Of a stretch of 64,000 nucleotides of DNA, positions 25,601 to 34,746 are shown in pieces; positions within the stretch are counted from its first letter, which is position 1; every line of letters starts with the position of its first letter. The notes below the pieces were generated by a model, which did no database searches, was not told the origin of the DNA, and was given only the letters and a program-made list of their open reading frames with translations. This DNA is from an uncultured Clostridia bacterium. GTDB lineage: Bacteria; Bacillota; Clostridia; Oscillospirales; Oscillospiraceae. The stretch is taken from assembly GCA_946412355.1 (NCBI GenBank), contig CAMKGX010000001.1:1-64000 (forward strand), given 5' to 3'. Position numbers and translations under genes: made by a program.

Positions 25601-26269
25601 ATGGCGAATTTCTGCCAGAATTGCGGCGCGGCGGTACAGCCGGGGGCCAAATTCTGCATTCAGTGCGGCGCACCCATTGTGGATGCGCCTGCCCGGGAGG
25701 CGGCGCCCATCGTAGAGACGCCCGCCAGGGAGGCGGCACCGGTCAGTCAGAGCGCGCCGGTCAGTCAGCCCACGCCGATTGCGCCGCAGGAGAGAGGGGA
25801 GACCCCTCAGGCGGGGCAGTATGTGTACAGCCCGGAAATCCCCGCGGGCAAGGGGGCGAAGAAGGCGGTCAAGCAGGCGGCCAAGCAGGCCGACGTCACC
25901 GCCGTACTTCCGCCTAAAAAGAAGAGACGGGGCGGGTGCCTGGTGGTGCTGCTGGTGCTGGCGCTGCTGGTGGCGGCGGCCTATTTCGCCCTGCGCTTCG
26001 GCATAGTGGGCGATCTGGCGGATCGCTTCGCCGGAGGCAAGAGCGGCGTGGATGCGGCGGCCATAGAGTCGCTGCTGGACTACGCCAAGGAGCTGGAGGA
26101 AAACGGCAACCCGGAGGCGGCTGCCGCCATCTATGACAAGGTTGCCCAGGCGGGCGGCGGAGAACTGATCCGGCAGGCCCGGCAGGAGAATGGCCTGATC
26201 CGGGCGGCAGACCAGTGGCAGGCCCTGCAGACGCTGCTGGGCATTGGGAAGGGAGGCGGCGGACGATGA
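25601..26269 (+). CDS. Zinc-ribbon single-TM membrane protein
   Basis: MANFCQNCGAAVQPGAKFCIQCGAPIV ... GGCLVVLLVLALLVAAAYFALRFG. Confidence 0.8.
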   Translation: MANFCQNCGAAVQPGAKFCIQCGAPIVDAPAREAAPIVETPAREAAPVSQSAPVSQPTPIAPQERGETPQAGQYVYSPEIPAGKGAKKAVKQAAKQADVTAVLPPKKKRRGGCLVVLLVLALLVAAAYFALRFGIVGDLADRFAGGKSGVDAAAIESLLDYAKELEENGNPEAAAAIYDKVAQAGGGELIRQARQENGLIRAADQWQALQTLLGIGKGGGGR

Positions 26270-29247
26270 AGCGAGCGGTGAAAAGACGCATTGTCGCCCT
26301 GTCCCTTGCGGCGGCGCTGCTGCTGTCGGCTATGGCGGGCTGCGGCGGCAAGAATGAGGCCGTCCATCGCGCGGAAGGCACCGTTCCCACCGCCACGGAG
26401 GCGGAGGACGTGATGAACACCACGGCGGCCCTGTCCATCCGATACTATCTGACCGCCCGGGCCTATCTGGACGCCTTTTTGCACTACGACACCGATAACA
26501 TGAGCGAGGCGGAGGCGGAGGAGTTTACGGAGCTGCTGAACAAGGCGGTGGATCTGTTTGCCGACGTGGAGCAGTTGTCGGAGGCGCTGGAGGACACGGT
26601 GGACGTGTGGGAGGCGGCGCCTCGGGGCCCACGGGCCAGCTATCACGCCCTGTCCCGGAAGGTGCCCTCGGTGGTGATCACCGCCCATGCGGCGGCGGAC
26701 AACGCCTCCACCCGCTGGGCCCAGGACATTGTGAACGCCTACGATAAGGCTCGGGCCACAGGCCGGGGCGTCCGCACGCTGGCGGAGCAGCTGGGCACGG
26801 ACGCCAGACACGCCTACGCCCAGTTGAAGCAGGCTACGGCCATTTTGGACGGGGCGGACTATCAGGAGATCGCCGATAAGGCCAACACCGCCGTGCAGGT
26901 GGGCACCGCCTTGAAGGCGGCGGGCACCGGGGCGGGTCTGGTGATCGCCGTGGCGGCGGCTCCCGCGGCCGGTGTGGTAGGCGCGGTGGCCAAGACCGGC
27001 GGCGTGGTCTGCGCCGGCATCAACACTGTGCTGGAGGTGGGCTCTGCCGGGTCCATCATCTACCATAACGGCGAGGACAACGAGATCTCCATCGCCTGCG
27101 ACAGCACGGAGCAGCAGTTTGCCCCTGTGGGGCAGGTGTTCTCCATCATGGGTGTGGGTCAGGCGCTGAAGGACGTGGGCACCACCGGCAAATCCGTGTT
27201 GGAGAACGGCTACAAGGCACTGTCGGAAAAGGATAAACAGGCGCTGGGGGAGAACAGCTTTACCATTCTGTCCTCCGCCGGTACCTCCCTCAGCGAGTAC
27301 GTCAACGACGGCACGGTGCTGTCCGGCACGTTCACCAAGACGGAGAAGGGCTTTACGTTCACCCTTGCCGACACCCTTACCGGCGCCGACAAATCCTCCG
27401 AGAAGAACGTGACGGAAGTGCTGGAAAACGGCGGCATGGACAAAAATGCCATCAAGGAGGCCATCTCCGGCGACGCTCCGGCGGCCCAGAGCAGCGACAG
27501 CATTCCCGAGACCATCGGCAAGGCCATTATGGACAAAAACCAGGTCATTTCCGACACCGCCGGTTCCGGCAGCGCCGCCGATGTGACCCGTACCGTCAGC
27601 ACCACGCTGAGCGAGGTGGAACAGCACATCAGTGAGTCCTCCGACAGCGCCGCCCGGGGACGGGCAGGGGATCAGGACGTGCCGGATATCGACATGGACA
27701 GCCCGGTGCCGGATGACGCCTGGGACGGCGACAGCGTGAACTTTGTGGGCAAGGACGGCTCTGTCACCACCGTATATGACAGCGGCAGCGTGGTGACCGT
27801 CTTCCCCGACGGCTCCACCAAGGGCGTGGACTACAACGGCAACACCCACACCACCGACGCAGACGGCAACAACACCCTGTCCACCCCTGCCGGAGAGATT
27901 TACACCCAGGACAAGGACGGCACGATCAGCTATACGGACGCCGGGGGCTTGACCACCACCGTGCATCCCGACGGCAGCTTCTCCGAGTCCTCGGAGAGCC
28001 TGGGCGTGGTGAAGGAGTACGACAGCGACGGACACTGCACCGGCATCGGCTTTATCGGCAGCGACGAGCGCATCGGCACCAATGAGGACGGCGATTTTGA
28101 GGAGGGCACCATCAAGGGGCCCAATGACGCCACGCTGACCATTTCCCATGACGGACTGGACGTCACCATGCGGACGCCGGACGGCAAGCAGGTGAGCCTG
28201 TCCACCGACGGCGTCACCGACAGCGACGGCGGCATGACGGAGACCGTGAGCATCACCGGGAAGGACGGGGAGAGCTTTACCTCCACCACCAACACCACCG
28301 CCAACCGGGACGGCAGCGGCGACTACTCCGGCGACACCGTCATCACCACCGGGGAATACGTCAACGCCGACGGCGACACCTGGACCGTGGAGAGCCGGGG
28401 GGAGTGGGACGCCGACGGCAACCCCATGCCCGGCGCCACCAACGTCAGCCAGTTTACTGGGGCGGACGGCAGCACCCTGTGGATGGACGGCAACAGCGGC
28501 GCGCTGGAATACTATGACCCCAACACCGGGGACACCATGGTGATCGACAGCAACGGCAACCTGACCACCCTCAAGGACAGCAGCGGCAACGACTGGAATG
28601 TGGTGTATGACGACGAGGGCAACGTGAAGTGGGCCAACATCACCTTTGACGACGGGGCCACTTTGACGCAGAGCGACGAGGGCGGCGGTGTGTTCACCCT
28701 GCCCGACGGCACCCAGTATGTCACCGACGGGGACGGCAACGTGAATAAGGACGGTGAGCCGCTCAAGGAGGACGGAGAATGGCTGTCAGGCAAGGAGCCG
28801 GAAGAGAGCAAGCCAGATACTAAGCCGGATACGAAACAGTCCGGTGCTCCCGGTTCGGACACCGCAGATTCAAATAGTTTTATTGAGAAGATTTGCGGCT
28901 CTTATAGAATGTCGGGTAATTCCCATCTTATATCTGAAAAAGCAAGGTTTAGTGAAAGCGGCGGAAAGGATCAATCGGTTGAATATACAGTTACTGTTAC
29001 CGATGCAAATGACGGCACAATTAATATTCAAGTAAGCGATGGAATTACCGTAAACGCGACGGTTAATGTAGAAACAAAGACCGCTACCGCATCTTTTGTC
29101 CCACCCGCTGCTGCTGAAGCCGGCAATACCGATTTCAGATATGATTTTGTTATGACATTTGATGTTTCGGGCAAAACTGTCAGCGCAGATTTGAATATAA
29201 AGATTACAGGGCTATCAGAAACTAATGTTTCCGGCCAAAAATCATAA
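26266..29247 (+). CDS. Large lipoprotein with DG-rich tandem repeats and an apparently exchanged C-terminal domain
   Basis: Lipobox LLLSAMAGCGG; repeats such as GKDGSVTTVYDSGSVVTVFPDGSTKGVDYNGNTHTTDADGNN; ATGA overlap with the zinc-ribbon gene. Confidence 0.8.
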   Translation: MKRAVKRRIVALSLAAALLLSAMAGCGGKNEAVHRAEGTVPTATEAEDVMNTTAALSIRYYLTARAYLDAFLHYDTDNMSEAEAEEFTELLNKAVDLFADVEQLSEALEDTVDVWEAAPRGPRASYHALSRKVPSVVITAHAAADNASTRWAQDIVNAYDKARATGRGVRTLAEQLGTDARHAYAQLKQATAILDGADYQEIADKANTAVQVGTALKAAGTGAGLVIAVAAAPAAGVVGAVAKTGGVVCAGINTVLEVGSAGSIIYHNGEDNEISIACDSTEQQFAPVGQVFSIMGVGQALKDVGTTGKSVLENGYKALSEKDKQALGENSFTILSSAGTSLSEYVNDGTVLSGTFTKTEKGFTFTLADTLTGADKSSEKNVTEVLENGGMDKNAIKEAISGDAPAAQSSDSIPETIGKAIMDKNQVISDTAGSGSAADVTRTVSTTLSEVEQHISESSDSAARGRAGDQDVPDIDMDSPVPDDAWDGDSVNFVGKDGSVTTVYDSGSVVTVFPDGSTKGVDYNGNTHTTDADGNNTLSTPAGEIYTQDKDGTISYTDAGGLTTTVHPDGSFSESSESLGVVKEYDSDGHCTGIGFIGSDERIGTNEDGDFEEGTIKGPNDATLTISHDGLDVTMRTPDGKQVSLSTDGVTDSDGGMTETVSITGKDGESFTSTTNTTANRDGSGDYSGDTVITTGEYVNADGDTWTVESRGEWDADGNPMPGATNVSQFTGADGSTLWMDGNSGALEYYDPNTGDTMVIDSNGNLTTLKDSSGNDWNVVYDDEGNVKWANITFDDGATLTQSDEGGGVFTLPDGTQYVTDGDGNVNKDGEPLKEDGEWLSGKEPEESKPDTKPDTKQSGAPGSDTADSNSFIEKICGSYRMSGNSHLISEKARFSESGGKDQSVEYTVTVTDANDGTINIQVSDGITVNATVNVETKTATASFVPPAAAEAGNTDFRYDFVMTFDVSGKTVSADLNIKITGLSETNVSGQKS

Positions 29248-29405
29248 GTATGTCTAAACCTTAAAAATAATCATATCAGCCTCACATGGAAAAGGATAGA
29301 AAAAGAACGGGAATGTATTGGTTATTTCAAACAGCAAGTGGCATAACGATATGAAACTACGCCTGATAAGTAAAGATAGTTTAGAGATTACTTCATGGGG
29401 GACTG

Positions 29406-29606
29406 GTGATGACGGTCAACGGTTTCTCCATGCCGAGCAGCGGTTACGACCCCGCCACCGGCACATGCACCTTCACCGACGAGGACGGCATGCTGACCCA
29501 CATGTATTTCAGCAAGAGCGGAGGCACCTATTCCGTGACGATGGACTATGACATGGACTACGGGTTCGGCCGGTCCTATGGACACTATTCCGGCTCGAAG
29601 CGGTGA
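29406..29606 (+). pseudogene. Orphan C-terminal fragment of the lipoprotein family
   Basis: MTVNGFSMPSSGYDPATGTCTFTDEDGMLTHMYFSKSGGTYSVTMDY...; GC-rich like the lipoprotein trunk, placed after an AT-rich C-terminal segment. Confidence 0.5.
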
Positions 29607-29690
29607 CGGCGTAGGGGATTGGCTGCCGTGAGGGCGGTTTTCGGGGCGGATTTGGCTCCGGGGGCTGCATCGACGGAAACGAAAATAGAA

Positions 29691-29729
29691 AACGCCCGGC
29701 GCAGCGTAGGTGCTGTGCCGGGCGTTTTT
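29691..29729 (+). terminator. Rho-independent terminator
   Basis: AACGCCCGGCGCAGC...GCTGTGCCGGGCGTTTTT. Confidence 0.8.
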
Positions 29730-29735
29730 ATGCTG

Positions 29736-29862
29736 TTGCGGGTGGGCTCGGCCAGCGTGGCGCGGTCGTCCATGACGGTGACGCGGAAGCCCAAGCTATG
29801 AACCCACACCTTGCCACACACCTCTGCCATGTATTTTCTGTCGTGTGACACGCTGATGATAG
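29736..29862 (-). pseudogene. Chimeric gene debris: ABC-F-like C-terminus joined to XdhC-like segment
   Basis: Reverse strand GAIISVSHDRKYMAEVCGKVWVHSLGFRVTVMDDRATLAEPT; LGFRVTVMDDR also occurs in the intact XdhC-family gene at 51211. Confidence 0.5.
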
Positions 29863-30047
29863 CGCCGGAAAAAGACCGCGGTATAGTGTACTTGCGTCAG
29901 TGTGGATAGGATGGGGCATACAAAATGCGGAAACGTAATTTGTGCGATTTACACACTGGCGTCAGCGGGCATATCCTGCTATACTGACTTGACGAAAGAA
30001 TGACGGGGCAGACGCCCGCCGTACCTGCCCCGAAATGAGGTATTCCC

Positions 30048-30890
30048 ATGATAAAACGCATCGCCCTTTTTTGCCTGACCTTATCCCTCCTCCTCACCGT
30101 CGGCTGTGCCGCCAAACACTCTGTACAGCTGGATTTCACCCACGGCAGCGCCGGCGCCGCGGAGGGCCGCACGCTGGTCATCAGCATCTTTGCCGACGAT
30201 CCGAACTATGCCTGGACGGACTCTGCCGAGGACACGGCCCGTATGGCGGAGTGCTGCGCCTATCTCCGCATCGCCGCCGACTATACCGCCGACGTGGCCG
30301 CCGCCTATGGCAAACGTGCCGACGTTGTGGCCGACTTCGAGGCGCATCCCGACCTGTGCTACCGCACCGCGTTTCCTACCTCCATGGTGTCCGACGACGG
30401 GGCGGATGAGGCCGTCTGGCAGTTCATCGACGCCGAGATCGACGTGCCCGGCCTGCTGGCCCACTACGATGCCCCCCACTGCGTTTTCTTCCTGTTCCTC
30501 AATACCGATGCGGCATCTGTCCCCATCACCTGCACCCGCACCTGGTACGATGCCATGCCCTCTCCCTATGAGATCGTCTACCTCTACCGCATGGATTCCG
30601 GCGTGGTCAACTGCCCGGCGGTGTATGCCCATGAGCTGTTCCACGCCTTCGGCGCCCCGGACTACTATACGCCCGACCCGGAGTTTGCCATCGGCGAGGA
30701 TTTCGTGGCCTACGCCGCCCAGGCCATGCCCTACGACATTATGAACTGCTGCTCCGACCCCGCCACCGATGAATACCGCTACGACGCCATCTACAACCCC
30801 GTCAGCGACCTCACCGCCTATTACATCGGCCTCACCGACCAATGCGGCCTGGCAGGGGAGTGGGGCCTGGCCCCCAGCCAGCATCAATAA
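30048..30890 (+). CDS. Lipoprotein with HExxH-like putative metallopeptidase motif
   Basis: Lipobox LLLTVGCAAK; AVYAHELFHAFGAPDYYTPD. Confidence 0.65.
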   Translation: MIKRIALFCLTLSLLLTVGCAAKHSVQLDFTHGSAGAAEGRTLVISIFADDPNYAWTDSAEDTARMAECCAYLRIAADYTADVAAAYGKRADVVADFEAHPDLCYRTAFPTSMVSDDGADEAVWQFIDAEIDVPGLLAHYDAPHCVFFLFLNTDAASVPITCTRTWYDAMPSPYEIVYLYRMDSGVVNCPAVYAHELFHAFGAPDYYTPDPEFAIGEDFVAYAAQAMPYDIMNCCSDPATDEYRYDAIYNPVSDLTAYYIGLTDQCGLAGEWGLAPSQHQ

Positions 30891-30906
30891 AAGCGCACGC
30901 AAAAAA

Positions 30907-30942
30907 AGCGCCGGGATTCCGCGGAATCCCGGCGCTTTTTTA
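30907..30942. terminator. Rho-independent terminator
   Basis: AGCGCCGGGATTCC-GC-GGAATCCCGGCGCTTTTTT. Confidence 0.8.
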
Positions 30943-31193
30943 TACCAAAAACAGACGTTTACCCGATAAACGCCGCCGCCACCGCAAACGCGCTGGCGGC
31001 GCTGTTGATCATCGTTCCCAGTCCGATCATGTCAGCGCTCCGTTACGGCCGCGCCCAAGGGCCCGGCCACACCGGGAATAAATCCGATTTTACTGCTCCA
31101 CTGCGCCCGATTGTTTTCCATGAAATGCGCTCCTATACAAATGAAATAACAGCAAAATGATACATGATTTGCGCCCTTTTGGCAAGGTGCTCT

Positions 31194-32486
31194 TTACGCC
31201 TTCTTCGCAAACCGTGCCCGGTTTTGCTGGTCGGACACGCCGGAGGTGATTTCTCCCGCCTTCTGCAGCGCCATCTTGGTCAGCAGCGGGCCCACCAGCT
31301 CGTAGACCAATACGCTGAACAGAATGATGTTCCGGATGGTGGCGCCCATGCTCTCGCCCAGCACCTGGGCGCTCACCACCATGCCCAGCGCCACGCCGGC
31401 CTGGGGGAACAGGGTGATGCCCAGATATTTCCGCACCGTCTCCGTGCAGCCCATCATGGTGCTGCTGAAGCGAGCGCCGCAATACTTCCCCGCGCACCGC
31501 ACCAGAATGTACACCACGCCGATGAGCATCACCACCGGGTAGCGGAATACCGTCAGGTCAAGCTGCGCGCCGGACAGCACGAAAAACACGGCGTACAGCG
31601 GCGCCGTCCACTTGGAGGAGCGGTTCATAATGTCCACGGAGTATTCGCTGAGGTTGCAGAACATGGTGCCCAGCATCATGCACACCAGCAGGGGAGAGAA
31701 GCCAATCTCCGCCCCGCGTCCCAGGGGGATTTCCACCGACGCCAGGGCGATGGTCATCATCACAAAGGCAATGGTCAGGGACAGACGGTTGGAGTTGGAG
31801 AAGAAGATTTTCTCCAACACCGTCAAAAGGGCGCCCATGGCCGCGCCAAGCACCAGGGAGCATACGATTTCCAGCATGGGGTTCACGATGACGCTCACCG
31901 CGTTCAGCGTGCCGCCCTCCAGCGCCTGGGCCACGCCGATGGACACCGCGAAGATTACCAGTCCCACCGCGTCGTCCAGTGCCACGATGGGCAGCAGCAG
32001 CTCCGTCACCGGGCCCTTGGCCTTGTACTGCCGCACCACCATCAGCGTGGCCGCCGGAGCGGTGGCCGCGGCGATGGCGCCCAGGGTGATGGCCACGCTG
32101 AGAGGCAGCACCTCTGCCCCCAGCACAAAATGGAGGGCGATCAGCGCCCCGTCCACCAGCAGCGACGTTACCACCGCCTGCAAAATGCCGATGACGGTGG
32201 CGGCCTTGCCGGTGTGCTTCAATTGGGCCAGCCGGAACTCATTGCCGATATCAAAGGCGATGAAACCCAGCGCCACGTTGGACAGCACCGACACCCGCCC
32301 CAGCTCCTCCATGGAGCCGAAGCCCAGTCCCGGCACGCCCAGCGCCCCCAAACAGAAGGGCCCCACCAGCACGCCGGCGATCAAAAACGCCGTCACGTCG
32401 GGGAATTTCAGGTGCAGATATTTGAATACGCGGGTCATCATCAGCCCCGCAAACAGCGCCACAGCCGTGGCCAACAAAAGGGACAT
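31194..32486 (-). CDS. Cation:proton antiporter (CPA2-like)
   Basis: Polytopic protein with TAFLIAGVLVGPFCLG, ITLGAIAAATAPAATLMVVRQY, LDDAVGLVIF. Confidence 0.82.
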   Translation of the reverse strand: MSLLLATAVALFAGLMMTRVFKYLHLKFPDVTAFLIAGVLVGPFCLGALGVPGLGFGSMEELGRVSVLSNVALGFIAFDIGNEFRLAQLKHTGKAATVIGILQAVVTSLLVDGALIALHFVLGAEVLPLSVAITLGAIAAATAPAATLMVVRQYKAKGPVTELLLPIVALDDAVGLVIFAVSIGVAQALEGGTLNAVSVIVNPMLEIVCSLVLGAAMGALLTVLEKIFFSNSNRLSLTIAFVMMTIALASVEIPLGRGAEIGFSPLLVCMMLGTMFCNLSEYSVDIMNRSSKWTAPLYAVFFVLSGAQLDLTVFRYPVVMLIGVVYILVRCAGKYCGARFSSTMMGCTETVRKYLGITLFPQAGVALGMVVSAQVLGESMGATIRNIILFSVLVYELVGPLLTKMALQKAGEITSGVSDQQNRARFAKKA

Positions 32487-32670
32487 AGCAAAAACTTCCT
32501 TAATTATAATAATGTGTCGCCTCGCAACGATACACGAGTATATCACCCCTGCGGGAAATTGCAACAGTGAAAAAGCCCAATTTTTCCCGGTAAAATCATC
32601 CCTTTCTCCATTGATTTTTCTCCCCGCACCTCGTATAATAGCCCCAAAAACCAATGCGGAGTGAAATAAA

Positions 32671-33300
32671 ATGAAACGTATCCTTGCCATTGTCATCGCC
32701 CTCGCCCTTGCCCTGACCCTTATGGCCTGCGGCAAGCGCAGCGAAAGCGCCCCCGCCCCCGGCGATACCTGCGGCCCCGTGGAATCGGCCCCGGAGCCCT
32801 TCCAGACCGTCCGCCACGCGGAGATCACGGTCCGCGACTACGGCACCATCTCCCTGGAGCTGGACGAGGGCACCGCCCCCATCACCGTGGCCAACTTCAT
32901 CAAGCTGGCCCAGTCCGGCTTCTACGACGGCCTCACCTTCCACCGCATCATGGACGGCTTTATGATCCAGGGCGGCGACCCGGAGGGCACCGGCTACGGC
33001 GGCTCCTCGGAGACCATCAAGGGCGAGTTCGAGCAAAACGGCGTCCCCAACGGCATCAGCCACGTGGAGGGCGTCATCTCCATGGCCCGGGCCAAGGACC
33101 CCGACACCGCCCGCTCCCAGTTCTTCATCACCGTGGCCGACGCCACCTTCTTAGACGGCGCCTACGCCGCCTTCGGCCGTGTCACCGACGGCCTGGACGT
33201 AGCCAAGCAAATCGCCGCCGACGCCAACCCCGTGGATGATAACGGCACCATCCTCCCCGCCGACCAGCCCGTCATCGAGTCCATCGTCATTCTGGACTGA
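32671..33300 (+). CDS. Cyclophilin-type peptidyl-prolyl isomerase lipoprotein
   Basis: Lipobox ALTLMACGK; FHRIMDGFMIQGGDPEGTGYGG, SMARAKDPDTARSQFFI. Confidence 0.95.
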   Translation: MKRILAIVIALALALTLMACGKRSESAPAPGDTCGPVESAPEPFQTVRHAEITVRDYGTISLELDEGTAPITVANFIKLAQSGFYDGLTFHRIMDGFMIQGGDPEGTGYGGSSETIKGEFEQNGVPNGISHVEGVISMARAKDPDTARSQFFITVADATFLDGAYAAFGRVTDGLDVAKQIAADANPVDDNGTILPADQPVIESIVILD

Positions 33301-33373
33301 TTTGCATACGAAAAACCGGCTCCCCGCCAAAGGGAGCCGGTTCGACTATTCGCAACACATAACAGGGGAGCGG

Positions 33374-33838
33374 TCACTTTCCCCGTACCTTGTGCCAGCA
33401 CCACGCCGCCACCCGCCGGGGCAGCAGCGCCAGCCGCCGCACCCCGGGCCGCCCGCCCCAGAGCCACACGTAGGCCCGGTAGCCGAAGGACGAGAAGTCC
33501 ACCGTCCTGCCATCCCGCACCACGCCCCGCAGCACGCCCAGCACGTCCGCCTCCCGCACCGTCTCCCCCGTGAGGCAGTTGTCCCCCACGATGTAGTAGG
33601 TGCCGTCGTCGTTTACCCGCACAATCCGGTGCATCACGTAGGCGCCCCGCCCGTCGACCCCGGGCCGGCGAAACAGCACCGCGTCAAACCGCCGGCACCG
33701 TTCCGCGCCCTTTTTTTCAATAATCATCAAATCCCGGTCCTGCCGCAGCAGGGGCATCATGCTCACGCCCTTGTTGGTGTACACCAGCTTGCCGTCCCGC
33801 GCCAGCAGGGCCTCAAAGGAAATGGGCTGTTCCATCAT
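33374..33838 (-). CDS. S24/S26-family signal-peptidase-like protein
   Basis: TNKGVSMMPLLRQDRDLMII ... VMHRIVRVNDDGTYYIVGDNCLTGETV. Confidence 0.72.
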   Translation of the reverse strand: MMEQPISFEALLARDGKLVYTNKGVSMMPLLRQDRDLMIIEKKGAERCRRFDAVLFRRPGVDGRGAYVMHRIVRVNDDGTYYIVGDNCLTGETVREADVLGVLRGVVRDGRTVDFSSFGYRAYVWLWGGRPGVRRLALLPRRVAAWCWHKVRGK

Positions 33839-34572
33839 ACGCCCTCCGTCATGGCGCGAAAGCTGACCCACGCCGCCTCGTCGTCCCTGTTGCAGCCCAG
33901 GCGGTACAGCTTCACCGCCGTGCCGATTTTGCCGATCAGGTCCAGCGTTGGCAGCGTCAGCTCCGGCCGGTCGCTGCGGTTGGTCTGCTGCACCAGCATC
34001 CCCATGGCTTCCGAAAAGCCGATTTCCGCAATATGGTTCCCCTCGCTGCGCTCCAAAAGGCAGATGGCCGCCAGGGGCAGCGTCTCGTTGCGCCCCAGGT
34101 TTTCCTTGCCCTGCCAGGGTGTGCCGCAGGCAAAAACCTGGCCGTCCACCCACCGCAGCAGCGGCTTGTCCCCGTTGAGCACGTAGGCCCCGGGGATATT
34201 TTTCAGCCATAAATTCACGTGTGTGGTCTTGCCGGTGCCGGATTTTGCTGTAAAGGCATACGCCTTGCCATTATAGGCCACCACGGCGCTGTGGAACACC
34301 ACGGCGCCCTTCTCCAGCAGCAGATCCGCCGCCTTGCGATACACCGCCAGCGTCTCCAGATAGGGCCGGGAGAAATGCCGGGGCCCGATGCCCTCCAACG
34401 CGTCCTCCCGGGCCGAGCGCTCCGCCTCACTGTCGATGTCCGCCTCGGAAATCGTCAATGCGCACTGCGGCGCCGCGTCCGTCAGATAGTCCCGGCAAAA
34501 CGCCTCTGTTCTGGGATACAGGGCCGCCACGCCCACTGCCACGCCCGCCAGAGAGATGGTAAACTCCGTCAC
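33835..34572 (-). CDS. HPr kinase-like P-loop protein
   Basis: VFHSAVVAYNGKAYAFTAKSGTGKTTHVNLWLKNIPGAYVLNGDKPLLR; GTG start at 34572. Confidence 0.7.
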   Translation of the reverse strand: MTEFTISLAGVAVGVAALYPRTEAFCRDYLTDAAPQCALTISEADIDSEAERSAREDALEGIGPRHFSRPYLETLAVYRKAADLLLEKGAVVFHSAVVAYNGKAYAFTAKSGTGKTTHVNLWLKNIPGAYVLNGDKPLLRWVDGQVFACGTPWQGKENLGRNETLPLAAICLLERSEGNHIAEIGFSEAMGMLVQQTNRSDRPELTLPTLDLIGKIGTAVKLYRLGCNRDDEAAWVSFRAMTEGV

Positions 34573-34746
34573 GTGCGCACCTCCTTTTCCCGTAAAACTC
34601 TCTTTATTATATCCGTTCCCGCCCCCTCTTTCAAGTGCTGCCACCATTTTCCGCCAATCGAAACTTGTCATCCCCTACGGATTGTGGTAGAATAATAGCC
34701 GACCCCGCCGCAGCCGCGGCCCACGCCCACCATAGGAGGCATTGCC

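Noticed and set aside
26131-28149. 672-aa minus-strand ORF
   Set aside because: Shadow ORF antisense to the GC-rich DG-repeat lipoprotein; compositionally biased and lacks recognisable domains.
27739-28760. Repeat region considered as a CRISPR array
   Set aside because: Repeats are at protein level within one long reading frame, with no constant-length repeat/spacer structure and no cas genes.
32596-33063. Minus-strand 155-aa ORF opposite the cyclophilin gene
   Set aside because: Shadow ORF antisense to a well-recognised PPIase.
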